Positions 46,469 through 57,339 of a stretch of DNA of 64,000 nucleotides are shown here, in pieces. Made by a program: the position numbers and the translations under genes. The first letter of the stretch is position 1; the number at the start of each line of letters is the position of its first letter. Location: assembly GCF_027943255.1 (NCBI RefSeq), contig NC_072894.1, forward strand, positions 53,137,601-53,201,600. The letters run 5' to 3'. The DNA is from Anastrepha obliqua. Its lineage: Eukaryota; Arthropoda; Insecta; Diptera; Tephritidae. The notes below the pieces were generated by a model. That model saw only the letters and a program-made list of their open reading frames with translations. It ran no database searches and was not told the origin of the DNA.

Positions 46469-47797
46469 ATGATCAAACTAAATACGCTAAAGGTGATTCA
46501 GTTGAATACACTGCTACGGGCTAATGGTTTGCCAACGACAGGTTTGAAGACAAGCAAGATATCAAGGCTTCAAGAAGCCTTAGGCGTGGATGAAATAGAT
46601 CCATCGGAGCTCGAAGATGAGGGTGTGGAATCAACAAATGATTTAAGAATGCAACTCAACAGCTTGAGAGAAGCAATGGCAGGGTTGACGTCAGCAATTG
46701 GCACACTGAATGGTAGTTCGCCACAGGTGCTAAACAATAACGCAAATCAACAAACATCCAACGTTAATGACGATGTTGATCCAGTTTCAAACGAGTCAAC
46801 CTGGGAGTCAGCTGATGATTTACGTAGAGTGTCGTATCCAAAAGTGACGATTCAAGACGTGATCGGTGTAATGCCTGAATTTGATCCACTCAAAAGCTCA
46901 ACATCACCAACGCAGTTTTTAATCCGAGCTGAGCAATTGCAGAAATGTCACGGTTGGAAAGAAGAAATGATGTTGATCGCAGTTCAGCACCAAATGAAAG
47001 GCATGGCTAAACGTTGGCTGGATGCACAACCGGTGTTTCAGTCCTGGTCACAATTTGTTAACGCATTCAAAATCGATTTTCCATCAACACATAATGCAGC
47101 TGAGGCACATAAAATGCTTATGAGGCGCAAACGAAAAAACGGCGAAGACTATGTGGAATATTATTATTCTATGCTAACCATAGGTCGACAAGGTTTGGTG
47201 GATGATGTTTCCATCAATACACATATAATTAGTGGTCTCAACGATGGTGCATTAACAAAGGCACTGACAGCAATGAGTTTTGGTTCATGTAGCCAATTGT
47301 TACTTGCACTCAAGAACTTAACGATTACCAGTAGTATATCAACGACATCTACTACTCCAACCCAGCAAATATTGAAATCTGAAACGAAATCTAATGCGAA
47401 GCAAACGCAAGTGAAGTGCTTTAATTGTAATGAGTACGGTCATATTGCAATCAAGTGTCCGCAACCGCAAAAGAAGGTACGTTGTACTGTATGTACTAAG
47501 ATAGGGCACGAAGCCAAGAACTGCAACAAGAAACCAACAGTTGTAGAGATTGGGAACCACAATGAAAGCGATGAAGCACCGCCAGTCATGAAATTGGTTG
47601 AGTTAAATGGAAAGGAGTTCGAAGCTTTTATTGATACCGGAAGCGTATGCTCTTTAATTCGCGAATCAGCAGCAGATGGCATGCAGATACTGGGAACAAA
47701 TAAATGTTTCACAGGATTCGGCGGGTCTAAAGTGCAAGTGACGAGACAAGTCAATGTTGTTGCAAATGTTGATAACGTTCAGCGAGAGATAATATAA
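46469..47797 (+). CDS. mdg3-like Gag with start of protease
   Basis: 442 codons from an ATG preceded by CAGACACA. The N terminus (IKLNTLKVIQLNTLLRANGL) resembles an SAP-like helix pair seen in this group. A capsid-like helical region follows (PTQFLIRAEQL, WLDAQPVFQSW). Two CCHC knuckles (CFNCNEYGHIAIKC and CTVCTKIGHEAKNC) are near residues 315-355. The aspartic protease site FIDTGSVCSLI follows near residue 390. The frame ends in the middle of the protease at 47797, where the next frame takes over, a one-base break outside any homopolymer. Confidence 0.92.
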   Translation: MIKLNTLKVIQLNTLLRANGLPTTGLKTSKISRLQEALGVDEIDPSELEDEGVESTNDLRMQLNSLREAMAGLTSAIGTLNGSSPQVLNNNANQQTSNVNDDVDPVSNESTWESADDLRRVSYPKVTIQDVIGVMPEFDPLKSSTSPTQFLIRAEQLQKCHGWKEEMMLIAVQHQMKGMAKRWLDAQPVFQSWSQFVNAFKIDFPSTHNAAEAHKMLMRRKRKNGEDYVEYYYSMLTIGRQGLVDDVSINTHIISGLNDGALTKALTAMSFGSCSQLLLALKNLTITSSISTTSTTPTQQILKSETKSNAKQTQVKCFNCNEYGHIAIKCPQPQKKVRCTVCTKIGHEAKNCNKKPTVVEIGNHNESDEAPPVMKLVELNGKEFEAFIDTGSVCSLIRESAADGMQILGTNKCFTGFGGSKVQVTRQVNVVANVDNVQREII

Positions 47798-47799
47798 TA

Positions 47800-49479
47800 T
47801 TGTACATTGTCGCGGATAGCCTGCTGCCCTACGACATTTTATTGGGTCGCGACGTTTTACAAAACAATGGGTATCACATGGTTGTAGACAAAGGCGTACT
47901 ACATTTAGACGAAATAAAAATAAATAATTTTAATATATCCAGCGATTTATCGGAAGAAGATAAGAGCAAGGTACGTAACCTTTTAGTTGATAAGCAAAAT
48001 TCTTTTGCCGAAGATATAAGCCGAATTGGCAGATGCAAAAGCGCACAAATGACGATAGAGGTAACCAAATCAGGTCCTATACTTGGTAAGAAATATCAAG
48101 TCCCTTTTTCACAACGTCCTGAGTTGTCGAGAATTTTGGCGGAGCTGTTGGACAACGAAATTATAAGTCCAAGTAGTTCACCTCACGCAGCTTCAGTACT
48201 TTTGGTAAAAAAATCTAATGGCGAAAATCGAATGTGCGTTGATTACCGCGCGCTTAACGAGGTCACAGTTAAGAAGAATTACGTAATGCCAATAGTGGAA
48301 GAACAACTCTCGCGCCTTTCAGGGAACAAATATTTTTCCACATTAGACATGACCTCCGGTTATTACCAAGTACCGATGAACGAAGATTCAAAAAAATATA
48401 CAGCATTTTTAACTCACGAGAGTTTATTTGAGCATAATGTTATGCCTTTCGGTCTGGTAAATGCTCCTATGGTTTTCCAGGAAATAGTTGTTAACTTAAT
48501 TAAGTCATTGAAACATCGTGATAAGGTGGTAAGCTATGTTGATGAGGTTATCATAGCCACGAAAACCGTCGACGAAGGCATCATGGTCCTTAAAGAGTTT
48601 CTGGAAGCTATCAAAGCTACAGGTTTAACACTTAGACCATCCAAGTGTACGTTTATGGCTCAGCAGGTTCAGTTTTTGGGTCACGATATAAATAGCGACG
48701 GAATACGTCCAGGCAAAAATAAAACGAAGGTTATCGAGGAATATCCAAAACCGACTTCGACCAAAGAGGTACGACAATTTTTAGGAGTAACGGGTTATTT
48801 CAGAAAATTTGTTAAAGAATATTGTATACTGGCTCGTCCGTTAACGATGTTGCTGAAAAAAAACGTAGAGTTTGTGTGGAACAAAGAACAGAACGATGCC
48901 TTTGAAAAGCTAAAAGCAATGATAATTACAAAGCCAGTACTAGTAATGTACGACGCAACGAAAACCCATGAGGTGCACACGGATGCAAGTTCCATAGGAT
49001 TGTCCGGGGTGCTATTGCAAAACGACAACGACACTGATTGGAGGCCTGTGTTTTATTTTAGTAGGCAATGTAATGAAGCAGAACGCAACTATGCCAGCCA
49101 TGAGTTAGAGGTTCTGGCAATAGTTGAAACATTGCAACGATGTAGGTTGTATCTAATCGGACAAAAATTTAACGTAATCACTGACTGCAATGCTATAGCA
49201 GTAACAAAAGCAACGACACCATTGTTACCGCGAGTGGCTAGGTGGTGGCTCAAACTACAGGAGTTTGATTTTAAATGTATCCATCGTGCGGGTGCAAAGA
49301 ATACATTGGCTGATGGCTTAAGTAGAAGTCCGACATTTCCACCAACGGAACCGATAACGGTCGCAGAGTCAGTCTATCGAGTAGTTAATATCGACAACGA
49401 TTGGGTATCGGCAATGCAGATACAAGATGAGACACTTAAAGAGATCATCGAGGTTCTCAACGGGAAAAAAAACATTTAA
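47800..49479 (+). CDS. mdg3-like Pol: protease end, reverse transcriptase, RNase H
   Basis: It opens inside the protease (DILLGRDVL). Reverse transcriptase has MCVDYRALNEVTVKK, FSTLDMTSGYYQVPM and SYVDEVIIATK; the usual catalytic YVDD is YVDE here. RNase H has HTDASSIGLSGVLLQ, ELEVLAIVETLQRC and TDCNAIAV. The frame ends at 49479 after an A8 run (49465-49472). With one A fewer it would join the integrase frame. The altered catalytic site suggests that this copy decayed after insertion. Confidence 0.93.
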   Translation: MYIVADSLLPYDILLGRDVLQNNGYHMVVDKGVLHLDEIKINNFNISSDLSEEDKSKVRNLLVDKQNSFAEDISRIGRCKSAQMTIEVTKSGPILGKKYQVPFSQRPELSRILAELLDNEIISPSSSPHAASVLLVKKSNGENRMCVDYRALNEVTVKKNYVMPIVEEQLSRLSGNKYFSTLDMTSGYYQVPMNEDSKKYTAFLTHESLFEHNVMPFGLVNAPMVFQEIVVNLIKSLKHRDKVVSYVDEVIIATKTVDEGIMVLKEFLEAIKATGLTLRPSKCTFMAQQVQFLGHDINSDGIRPGKNKTKVIEEYPKPTSTKEVRQFLGVTGYFRKFVKEYCILARPLTMLLKKNVEFVWNKEQNDAFEKLKAMIITKPVLVMYDATKTHEVHTDASSIGLSGVLLQNDNDTDWRPVFYFSRQCNEAERNYASHELEVLAIVETLQRCRLYLIGQKFNVITDCNAIAVTKATTPLLPRVARWWLKLQEFDFKCIHRAGAKNTLADGLSRSPTFPPTEPITVAESVYRVVNIDNDWVSAMQIQDETLKEIIEVLNGKKNI

Positions 49480-50506
49480 TGAACGTCAACTGAAAGATGA
49501 TTACACTTTGCAAGGTCAACGGTTATATCGCAAGGTCAACGGGAATAAGCTACTAGTAGTCCCAAAAGGCGTGAAGTGGCGTTTGACAAGAGCGTGCCAC
49601 GATGAAGCAGGTCACTTCGGGTTGGACAAGACCTGTGAACGGTTATCTAAAGACTTTTGGTTCGCTCGTATGCGACAATACGTAAAATCTTATATTGCAT
49701 CGTGTCCAGAATGCTGCATCAATAAAGTAACAGGAGGGAAGAAAGAAGCGCAGCTACATGTAAGCAAGGTGGTACCAATACCATTTCGTTGTGTGCACAT
49801 AGATTATTTGGGGCCATTCGTACGAAGCAAACACGGTAATTGCTATATTCTTGTCATTGTCCGTGCTTTCACTAAATATGTAGTTATACGAGCATTGCGG
49901 AATACGAAGACAACTCCGGTGTTAGCGGCACTACGTGATTATATGACGATATACGGATGTCCAACGCAAATGGTTTCGGACAGAGGCACAGCCTTTACAT
50001 CCAAAGAGTTTCAGAACTTCGTCGAACGATACGACATACGTCACACGAAAGTAGCAGTGCGCACGCCTCGTGCCAACGGTCAAGCAGAGCGTATTAATAA
50101 GACAATTTTGGCATCACTTAAATGCAGTACGAAATCCGACAAAGATTGGGACGAAGCGCTACCCCAGCTTCAATGGTGCTTAAACTCCCAAAATAATACG
50201 ACGACAAAGCAGAGTCCGAATAGTATAGTTTTTACCTACAAACTTCGAGATGTTACCACCAATCGGTTAATTCAAGCAGTACGAGACGAACGCGATGAGG
50301 ACACATATCAACACGAAGACTTCCGAATGAAAGCAGTGGCCGAACGAATCGATGCCGAAAGGGCCAAATGGAAGCAGCGGTTTGATTCAAAACATCAGAC
50401 ACCCAGACAATACAACGAAGGAGACTTGGTAGTGGTTGATTATGTACCCAACCCACTGGTACCTCACACAAGCTTGATCCGTCGTTCAAAGGACCGTATA
50501 TGGTAA
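49427..50506 (+). CDS. mdg3-like integrase
   Basis: Contains the HHCC zinc-binding region (HDEAGHFGLDKTCERLSKDF with CPECC). The catalytic core has HIDYLGPFVRS for the first aspartate, VSDRGTAFTSKEF for the second and ANGQAERINKTI for the glutamate. The real coding start is the frame switch near 49470. The frame is lost again near 50465. The C-terminal part (GPYMVTKVLPHDRYVVEDL) continues in the next frame from about 50470. Confidence 0.93.
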   Translation: MRHLKRSSRFSTGKKTFNERQLKDDYTLQGQRLYRKVNGNKLLVVPKGVKWRLTRACHDEAGHFGLDKTCERLSKDFWFARMRQYVKSYIASCPECCINKVTGGKKEAQLHVSKVVPIPFRCVHIDYLGPFVRSKHGNCYILVIVRAFTKYVVIRALRNTKTTPVLAALRDYMTIYGCPTQMVSDRGTAFTSKEFQNFVERYDIRHTKVAVRTPRANGQAERINKTILASLKCSTKSDKDWDEALPQLQWCLNSQNNTTTKQSPNSIVFTYKLRDVTTNRLIQAVRDERDEDTYQHEDFRMKAVAERIDAERAKWKQRFDSKHQTPRQYNEGDLVVVDYVPNPLVPHTSLIRRSKDRIW

Positions 50507-50862
50507 CTAAAGTTTTACCCCATGACCGCTACGTAGTAGAAGATCTGCCAGATACTACAACTCGGAGAAAACCTTACGCAGGTGTATTTACAAATGAAAA
50601 CATGAAACCGTGGTGTATTCAAGGTTTAGTAGACGATGATTTCGATGATGAGAAGTCAGGTCCTGATATCAACCGAAATCACATCGATGACAACGACCGC
50701 AGAGAATCGTCCGGAGATACGATCAATCAGGAAAGGCCGAGCTGTCAACGACAAAGGCAAGCTTGGTATCAACGACAAATGGCAAGGCTGAAGGATAGAA
50801 GGAGGGAGTCGCAATCGAGAAAGAGTTTGGTGAAGCAGCTTTCGTTTTTCTTTGTAATCTGA
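50470..50862 (+). pseudogene. mdg3-like integrase C-terminal tail
   Basis: Continuation of integrase after a frameshift, with MVTKVLPHDRYVVEDLPDT. It overlaps the start of the 3' LTR at 50743 and stops at 50862. A purine-rich GGAAAGGCCGAG before 50743 is the likely polypurine tract. Confidence 0.75.
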
Positions 50863-50930
50863 ATTTTCGATTATTTTATTATTTTAACAGTTTCATATAA
50901 CAATAAATATATGAGAATAAATATTTAACA
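50743..50930 (+). repeat. 3' LTR of the mdg3-like element
   Basis: Starts TGTCAACGACAAAGG, ends AAATATTTAACA. Aligns with 37957-38143. Confidence 0.9.
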
Positions 50931-51105
50931 TTTGTTTGTTTGTTTGTTTGTAACGAATAGGCTCAAAAACTACTGGACCGATTTTAAAAATTCTTTCACC
51001 ATTCGGAAACTACATTATCCACGAGTAACATGGATTACATTTTATTTTGGAAAAAAATAGGGTTCCGTAAGATATTTGGATTTTTCGGACACAAACTGAA
51101 AAAAA
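50931..51105 (+). mobile_element. Helitron 5' fragment
   Basis: TTTGTTTGTTTG and AATAGGCTCAAAAACTACTG match 12190-12275. The extreme 5' end is missing because the LTR abuts it. A second Helitron is inserted at its right end. Confidence 0.7.
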
Positions 51106-52960
51106 TCTTATATATAAAATAAAGTCAACTTTTTGTGTGTGTTCGCTAACCGGCCGTGTCTGCACCGAATTAAACCAAACTTACACACATTGTTAAGAAG
51201 GTATTGAAGATGGTTTCCGTATAGTTTGGATACCTATTGGTGGATAGGGCTCGAGATATAGGTCAAAACGTGGACCCGGGTAACCTTCGGATGTGTATGT
51301 ACAATGTGGGTATCAAATTGAAGCTGTTGGTGAATGCTTTAGTACAGAGTATTTTTCATGCCGCTCCGTGACTGGGGTCTCGAGATATAGGTCAAAACGT
51401 GGACCCGGGTAACCTTTGGTTGTGTATGTACAATATGGATATCAAATGAAAGCTGTTGATAAGTGCTTTAATACGGGGTAATTTTCATACCTATTGATGA
51501 CTAGGGTCTGGAAATATATGCCAAAACGTGGACCCGCCGTGTCTTTGAACCGAATTAAACCAAACTTACACACATTGTTAAGGAGGTATTGAAGATGGTT
51601 TCCGTATAGTTTGGATACCTATTGGTAGATAGGGTCTCGAGATATAGGTCAAAACGTGGACCCGGGTAACCTTCGGATGTATATGTACAATATGGGTATC
51701 AAATGGAAGCTGTTGGTGAATGCTTTAGTTTAGAGTATTTCCATCCGCTCCGTGACTAGGGTCTCGAGATAGAGACCAAAACGTGGACCCTAGAATGTGT
51801 TTGTACAATATGGATATCAAATGAAAGCTGTTGATAAGTGCTTTAATACGGGGTAATTTTCATACCTATTGATGACTAGGGTCTCGAAATATATGCCAAA
51901 ACGTGGACCCGCCGTGTCTTTGAACCGAATTAAACCAAACTTACACACATTGTTAAGTAGGTATTGAAGATGATTTCCGTACAGTTTGAATACCTATTGG
52001 TAGATAGGGTCTCGAGATATAGGTCAAAACGTGGACCCGGGTAACCTTTGGTTGTGTATGTACAATATGGGTATCAAATGGAAGCTGTTGGTGAATGCTT
52101 TAGTTCAGAGTATTTTTCATGCCGCTCCGTGACTAGGGTCTCGAGATAGAGACCAAAACGTGGAGCCTAGAATGTGTTTGTACAATATGGATATCAAATT
52201 GAAGCTGTTGGTGAATGCCTTAGTAGAGAGTATTTTTCATGCCGCTACGTGACTGGGGTCTCGAGATATAGGTCAAAACGTGGACCCGGGTAACCTTTGG
52301 TTGTGTATGTACAATATGGGTATCAAATGAAAGCTGTTAATAAGTGCTTTAATACGGGGTAATTTTCATACCTATTGATGACTAGGGTCTCGAAATATAT
52401 GCCAAAACGTGGATCCGCCGTGTCTTTGCACCGAATTAAACTAAACTTACAACAAACAATGTGTCAATATTTCTTTCTGATTTGGATGCCATAAGGAAAA
52501 AACGTAAGTGCAACATGTAAAAATTGTTTGTGAATTTTTTTGGAGTGGATTTTGGAACAGTGAATAATTTCTTACGAAATTTGTGAATTTAATGTGAAAT
52601 CCGAATGAAATTATGTGTTCGTGGAAAAAACAATTTTTTTCGTCTTTTTTTTTTTTGAAAAATATAAATGGATAATGGTTAAAAAAGCTCCAATGCTTAA
52701 TAAAACATATAAATTGAAACGAAAAATTCATGGATGATCAGGAAAAAAGACGATTGTTTCTTAGTTATTCATATGCGTTGATTTGAAATTTAAAAACAAT
52801 CTTCTTTTTTCCTTTTCCAATTTATATTTTATATTTACTCAAAAACAAAGCGCTTGAATAAAGAATAAAGAAATAAATAATATGAAAACCATATATTTTC
52901 TGTTCTAAACCATATCTATTCTATTTTAGTATGCCCAGCGAAGGGGGCCGGGTTTGCTAG
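51106..52960 (+). mobile_element. Short non-autonomous Helitron, complete
   Basis: Starts TCTTATATATAAAATAAAG after A and ends GGGTTTGCTAG before T, with a GC-rich hairpin just upstream (CCCAGCGAAGGGGGCCGGG). The interior is a long array of the same satellite units as at 12290 and 34700. It is the inverted relative of 33981-35637, with longer arrays. No protein is encoded. Confidence 0.9.
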
Positions 52961-53079
52961 TTATATAATATGTATAATAAAATGACCTATAGTAGCGAGT
53001 AATGCAGGCAATGCTATAAAATTTTAAATAATTATGTCACGAATATGGCGAGAGGCGGAGTGCAGGACGAACTTGGATT
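52961..53079. other. Short AT-rich spacer
   Basis: Sequence between the Helitron and the recognisable end of the next retrotransposon; no feature seen. Confidence 0.4.
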
Positions 53080-55450
53080 TTTTATTAGTGTTAGTATTGG
53101 GTTACTCAGTTAGTGCAAATTTTGGAATGTACGGAATTGTTATAGTATATCATTATTTTGTACATTTTCTCTTCGACACTTTCCGTATCTCTATTTGAAT
53201 CGTGTTTTAAAATCCTTACATGTTCGTTTATACATAGTATTATGTAATCGTTCTATGTCAGAATTTGAAGTGTGGTTGTTGTTGGATGTGTAGTGAATGT
53301 CAATGTTCTGTTCTCTTAAGAATTCTAATAGTGGTAACGCCTTAAATCCAAGTTCATTGTCAATTATCAATTTATTTACATTTCCCATTATGGACAAGAA
53401 TTGAGTTAGTGCAATTTTGAATTCAATCCATAATCTGTTTTTAATTTTAATAGCTTGAGCATATTTAGAAAATTTATCGATGAATGTTAAAAATAGGGTT
53501 TTTTCAAGACTGTAAAATACATCGACATGTACTACTTCACCCGGGCTTTCGGGTGTTTCGGTTAATTTGAATTTTTGTTTTACCGGGTTTCTATCATATT
53601 TTTCTAAATTGCAAATATTGCAATTATTAATGAACTGATTAATTCTCAATTTTAAATTTGGATGGTAAATTTCGGTTTTTAAAGCAGTAAAGTTTTCGTT
53701 AACTCCTCTGTGGTTATTTTTCGCATGTTCTGTTTCTATTCTTTGTGCTAGTTCTGTTTCGTCTAGGATATCTAAAAGGAATGTTTTGCATTTAACAATT
53801 TTAAAATTTCTATTTTCCGTGAAGTACCTATTTGCAGCTTCTTTTAAGTTCTCGTATATCCTTTCATCATCCATGAACACGGCATTTGTTTTATCAGGGC
53901 AGAAATGGTTTTTCAATATTATTTTGAGATTTCCTTCATCAAAGTTTTTTGCGTAAATGGTTTTTCTGTTATTTTTAAAAATGTTTTCATTTTTAATTTT
54001 GAGTGATCCTGATGTAATTACTTTGAATACTATTTGCCTTTTATAAATGTTGAGAGGATTACTTGTTTCTGTACATACGGTTTGTTCTGCTTCTAGTATG
54101 TTTTGGTTCAAAAGTATATTTGCTCTTGATAACGCGTCTGCGTTCCCATTAAGAACTCCTTTTTTGTATGTTATTTCGGAGTCAAATTCCTGGAGTTTTA
54201 ACCTCCATCTAATTAATTTAGAATTCGGCTCTTTTACGGAGAATAACCAGGTTAGAGGCCTGTGATCGGTTTCTATGAGAAATCGTCTACCGAACAGATA
54301 TGGCCTAAAATATTTCGTGGACCAGACGATTGCAAGCAGCTCCTTTTCAATGGTGCTGTAATTTTGTTCTGCGCCATTTAAAGTTCGGCTTGCAAGACAA
54401 ATCGGATGACCCTTTTGGCACAGGATTGCACCTAGAGCGTAATTACTCGCATCAGTTTGGAGTATGAATTTTTCATTGAAATCGGGATATGCTAATACGG
54501 GGGCGTTTGTTAAAAGTCTTTTCAGGGTTTCGAAACTTTCGACATACTCTGAATTTTTTGTGTTTACTTTTGCGTCTTTTTTCAAGCACCTCGTCATAGG
54601 TCGAGCAATTTTTGAATAGTCTCTTATGAATTTACGGTAATAACCCGCTAAACCTAAAAATTGTTTTATTTCTTTTTGTGTTGTTGGCAGTGGGAATCTC
54701 TGCACACAACTTATTTTGTCAGGGTTGGGCTCTATGCCCCTATCTGACACAACATGTCCGAGGAAATTTGTTTCCCTCTTCAAAAGCTCGCATTTATCAA
54801 TTTGAATTTTAAGATTTACTTCTTTGAGGCGTTGTAGAACCTTTGTTAAAGATTCCACATGCTCTTGGAGCGAAGTGCTGAATATAATGATATCATCAAG
54901 ATATACTAGGCATATCTTGTTTATTAAATCGGATAGCACATTATTCATCAGCCGTTGGAAAGTAGCTGGAGCCGTCTTCAGTCCAAATGGCATACGTAAA
55001 AATTCGTAATGACCATTTTCTACACTGAAGGCCGTCTTAGCCACGTCTTTTTCATGAATTTCGATTTGATGGAAACCCTTTGCCAAATCCAAAGTCGTGA
55101 AATATTGGCAGCGTCCGAGCTTTTCCAAAATTTCATCTATATTTGGAATAGGGTATTTGTCGTCTATAGTTACTTCATTAAGCTTCCTATAGTCTACGAC
55201 AAGCCTCCACTTCTGTTTGCCGCTGGCGTCCAATTTTTTGGGCACAATCCAGACAGGTGCAGAATAAGGAGAGTGGCTGGGTCGGATTATTCCTTTGTCC
55301 AACATCTCTTGTATCTGCCGTTGTACCTCCAGTTTGTGTACATACGGGTAACGATACGTTTTGGCTGTAATAGGGATATTATTAACCGTCCTTATTTCAT
55401 GCTTTATAGCATTAGTAAAGGATAGGTCGCTATCATCTGAATAAAATATA
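53080..55450 (-). pseudogene. Errantivirus-like Ty3/gypsy Pol: RT, RNase H, integrase, truncated
   Basis: The open frame 55305-53191 (704 codons) extends upstream in frame to about 55450. Reverse transcriptase has VDYRKLNEVTIDDKYPIPN, FTTLDLAKGFHQIEI and LVYLDDIIIFS, an intact catalytic site. RNase H has LQTDASNYALGAIL, IEKELLAIVWS and TDHRPLTW. Integrase has CNICNLEKYD, VHVDVFYSLEK, LIIDNELGFKAL and SDIERLHNTMY. The frame shifts near 53191, integrase-like sequence (IMIYYNNSVHS) goes on to about 53080, and then homology is lost. No 3' LTR or env is present. It belongs to the 17.6/297/412 group. Confidence 0.9.
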
Positions 55451-55454
55451 TTTT

Positions 55455-55898
55455 TTATTTTTTTATTGCACCTAGAAACTTTTGTTTCTCTTCCTCATTT
55501 AAGTGATCTATACGAATTTGGTTCAAGACGTCTTTCTTTATTTCCTCTTTTTCATTAAAATATTCGCTGTTTTCTTTAGAGTAATGTATGGGGATTTTAT
55601 TTTTCCCGATTATTAAAATGTTGTCTTTTAAATTAATTATCGTATTAAGTTTTCTTAATATATTGTTGCCTATTAGCCCACTATATTGTTTATAGAAATT
55701 ATATATTAGGAATTCCATTTTGTTATTTAAAGTTTCGCCGAATTCCTTGAAAATAGGAATTGCGCCTTTTTTGCTGACTTGTATGGTCTGGGAGAGTGTC
55801 TTAATGTATATCGGTTTGCAGGGTATTTTCCACTTTGGGTGGCATATCCCTGGATTAATTACAGAATGTGTTGCTCCACTATCAATGATAAACTTCAA
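55455..55898 (-). CDS. Errantivirus-like protease region
   Basis: 147 codons. The aspartic protease site FIIDSGATHSVI is at the start and GLIGNNILRKL is the second conserved block. The frame stops in a T6/T7 tract at 55451-55464, and the reverse transcriptase frame starts just beyond. A one-base slip in this tract is the likely cause of the split. Confidence 0.88.
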   Translation of the reverse strand: MKFIIDSGATHSVINPGICHPKWKIPCKPIYIKTLSQTIQVSKKGAIPIFKEFGETLNNKMEFLIYNFYKQYSGLIGNNILRKLNTIINLKDNILIIGKNKIPIHYSKENSEYFNEKEEIKKDVLNQIRIDHLNEEEKQKFLGAIKK

Positions 55899-55921
55899 AT
55901 AACCTTGTTTAGATTTAATTA

Positions 55922-56842
55922 TTATATGGGGTAATTGCCCGTGGAGGCAGCTGGTTGAAAATTTTGAGCAGTGTTTACTTCCATTGGCTCCACGTTCTGG
56001 TGTTGTTGGTTACTCTGCCACCTCTGACCTTGTTGGAAGGGTCTGTAGAGTCTTTGTCGTTCATCATGTTGATTTTGTCTATGTAAATTTTGGTAGTCGT
56101 GTATTTGATTTCTCCTGGGGAAATCATTTCTATTAAAGTTTCCATTCTGAGATCTATTAAAGTTTCCATTCTGAGACCTTTGTGGTCGGTTACCACGAGA
56201 TTGTGGATTATTTCCAAACTTTTGGTTTTCTCTAACCATTTTAGTTTTTCTAGGGTAAATTTGCCCATCCTTTCCTATTTTATCATACCCATTCTCATAA
56301 AGAATATTAATCGCACTTTCGAGAGATTGAGGATTCCTACATGCAAGGGCTGTTTTCATTGGTTCGGGGATTTTACTTTTAAACATGTTCAGAGCCGACC
56401 TCTGATTATTGATAGCAACCTGATTAGCGGCTTCGCCTTCTCCTAATATGGGGACGGATTTATTATTTAGTCGCCTCAATCTATACTTGATATTGTTATA
56501 AAAATCTATTGTATTAGTTTCAAAAGTCACTGAACGTAAGTCGTCGAAAAGCTCTTCGCAGCTTTTCCTTTCTCCAAAATTATTGTTAAGTAATTCTTTG
56601 ATTTGGTTCCACGATTGCGCTTGTGTGTTAATTTCTAGAATTTCTCTGGCCCTACCCGTAATTCGACTTTTTATTATATCTGAGAACAGTAATTGGGACA
56701 AATCATCGTAGGCTAAAAGAACCGGGTGGATCCTGTCAATAAGTCTCGTGAAAGTTGGAAGTTCGTTTATGTTTCCGGAGAATTGTGGGATGCTGTTTAG
56801 ATACTTAATTGGATCTAATTGGATTTGAGGAGGATTTGCCAT
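55922..56842 (-). CDS. Errantivirus-like Gag
   Basis: 306 codons, start MANPPQIQLDPIKYLNSIPQ. A helical capsid-like part (residues about 20-190, with ITGRAREILEINTQ and WNQIKELLNNNFGERK) is followed by a low-complexity Asn/Arg/Gln tail (QNGNFNRSQNGNFNR). It has no CCHC knuckle, as usual for the 17.6/297 group. The frame is intact. Confidence 0.88.
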   Translation of the reverse strand: MANPPQIQLDPIKYLNSIPQFSGNINELPTFTRLIDRIHPVLLAYDDLSQLLFSDIIKSRITGRAREILEINTQAQSWNQIKELLNNNFGERKSCEELFDDLRSVTFETNTIDFYNNIKYRLRRLNNKSVPILGEGEAANQVAINNQRSALNMFKSKIPEPMKTALACRNPQSLESAINILYENGYDKIGKDGQIYPRKTKMVRENQKFGNNPQSRGNRPQRSQNGNFNRSQNGNFNRNDFPRRNQIHDYQNLHRQNQHDERQRLYRPFQQGQRWQSNQQHQNVEPMEVNTAQNFQPAASTGNYPI

Positions 56843-57339
56843 TTTTAGGAGTTATTTTCTTTTGACGCTTACGGTTTTTATAAAAAGATTTTGTGGTCTT
56901 TTCAAGAAGAATTATTAAAGGGTAAAATTTATTTGTTCTGAATTTAAAATTTACAGAGATTTACCGAATTTTCCTTTCATTAGATTGAAAACACTTTCAC
57001 AAAAAAATTCACATTCTAATTAAATGTTTAATAATATTTTCTTTTGTTTGTTTGAACCTTTTTTTTTTGTTCTAAGTTTTCTTATATATGTATATGTATA
57101 AACTATATATCAATAAATTATTTACTAGCTTACTTTGTATTTCTTTTAATTATTGTAGATGATATGGTATTCTTCTTCTTGTTGTTTTGGTGTTGATTGT
57201 TGTTTGTGACGTCAGAATTTTGAAATTGTTCAGTTGTAGTTGTTTGTCCTCTGTATACTTTTCTGTGGATGATATGCTGTAGTATTCTTCTCCTTGTTGC
57301 TTTTGGTGTTGATTGTTGTTTGAATTGTTCAACATAGAT

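Larger units (their letters stand above)
37957..50930 (+). mobile_element. mdg3/blastopia-like Ty3/gypsy retrotransposon with nested insertions
   Basis: Bounded by a 187-bp 5' LTR and a 188-bp 3' LTR, both TGTCAACGACAAA to TTTAACA. Order: LTR, tRNA-Leu primer site, leader, gag, pol, LTR. Removing 38345-45993 leaves about 670 bp of leader and about 5.3 kb in total. The LTRs differ at many positions, so the copy is old. Flanks (AATC and TTTG) do not form a duplication, and the right flank is a Helitron fragment absent on the left. One side has therefore been rearranged. Confidence 0.88.
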
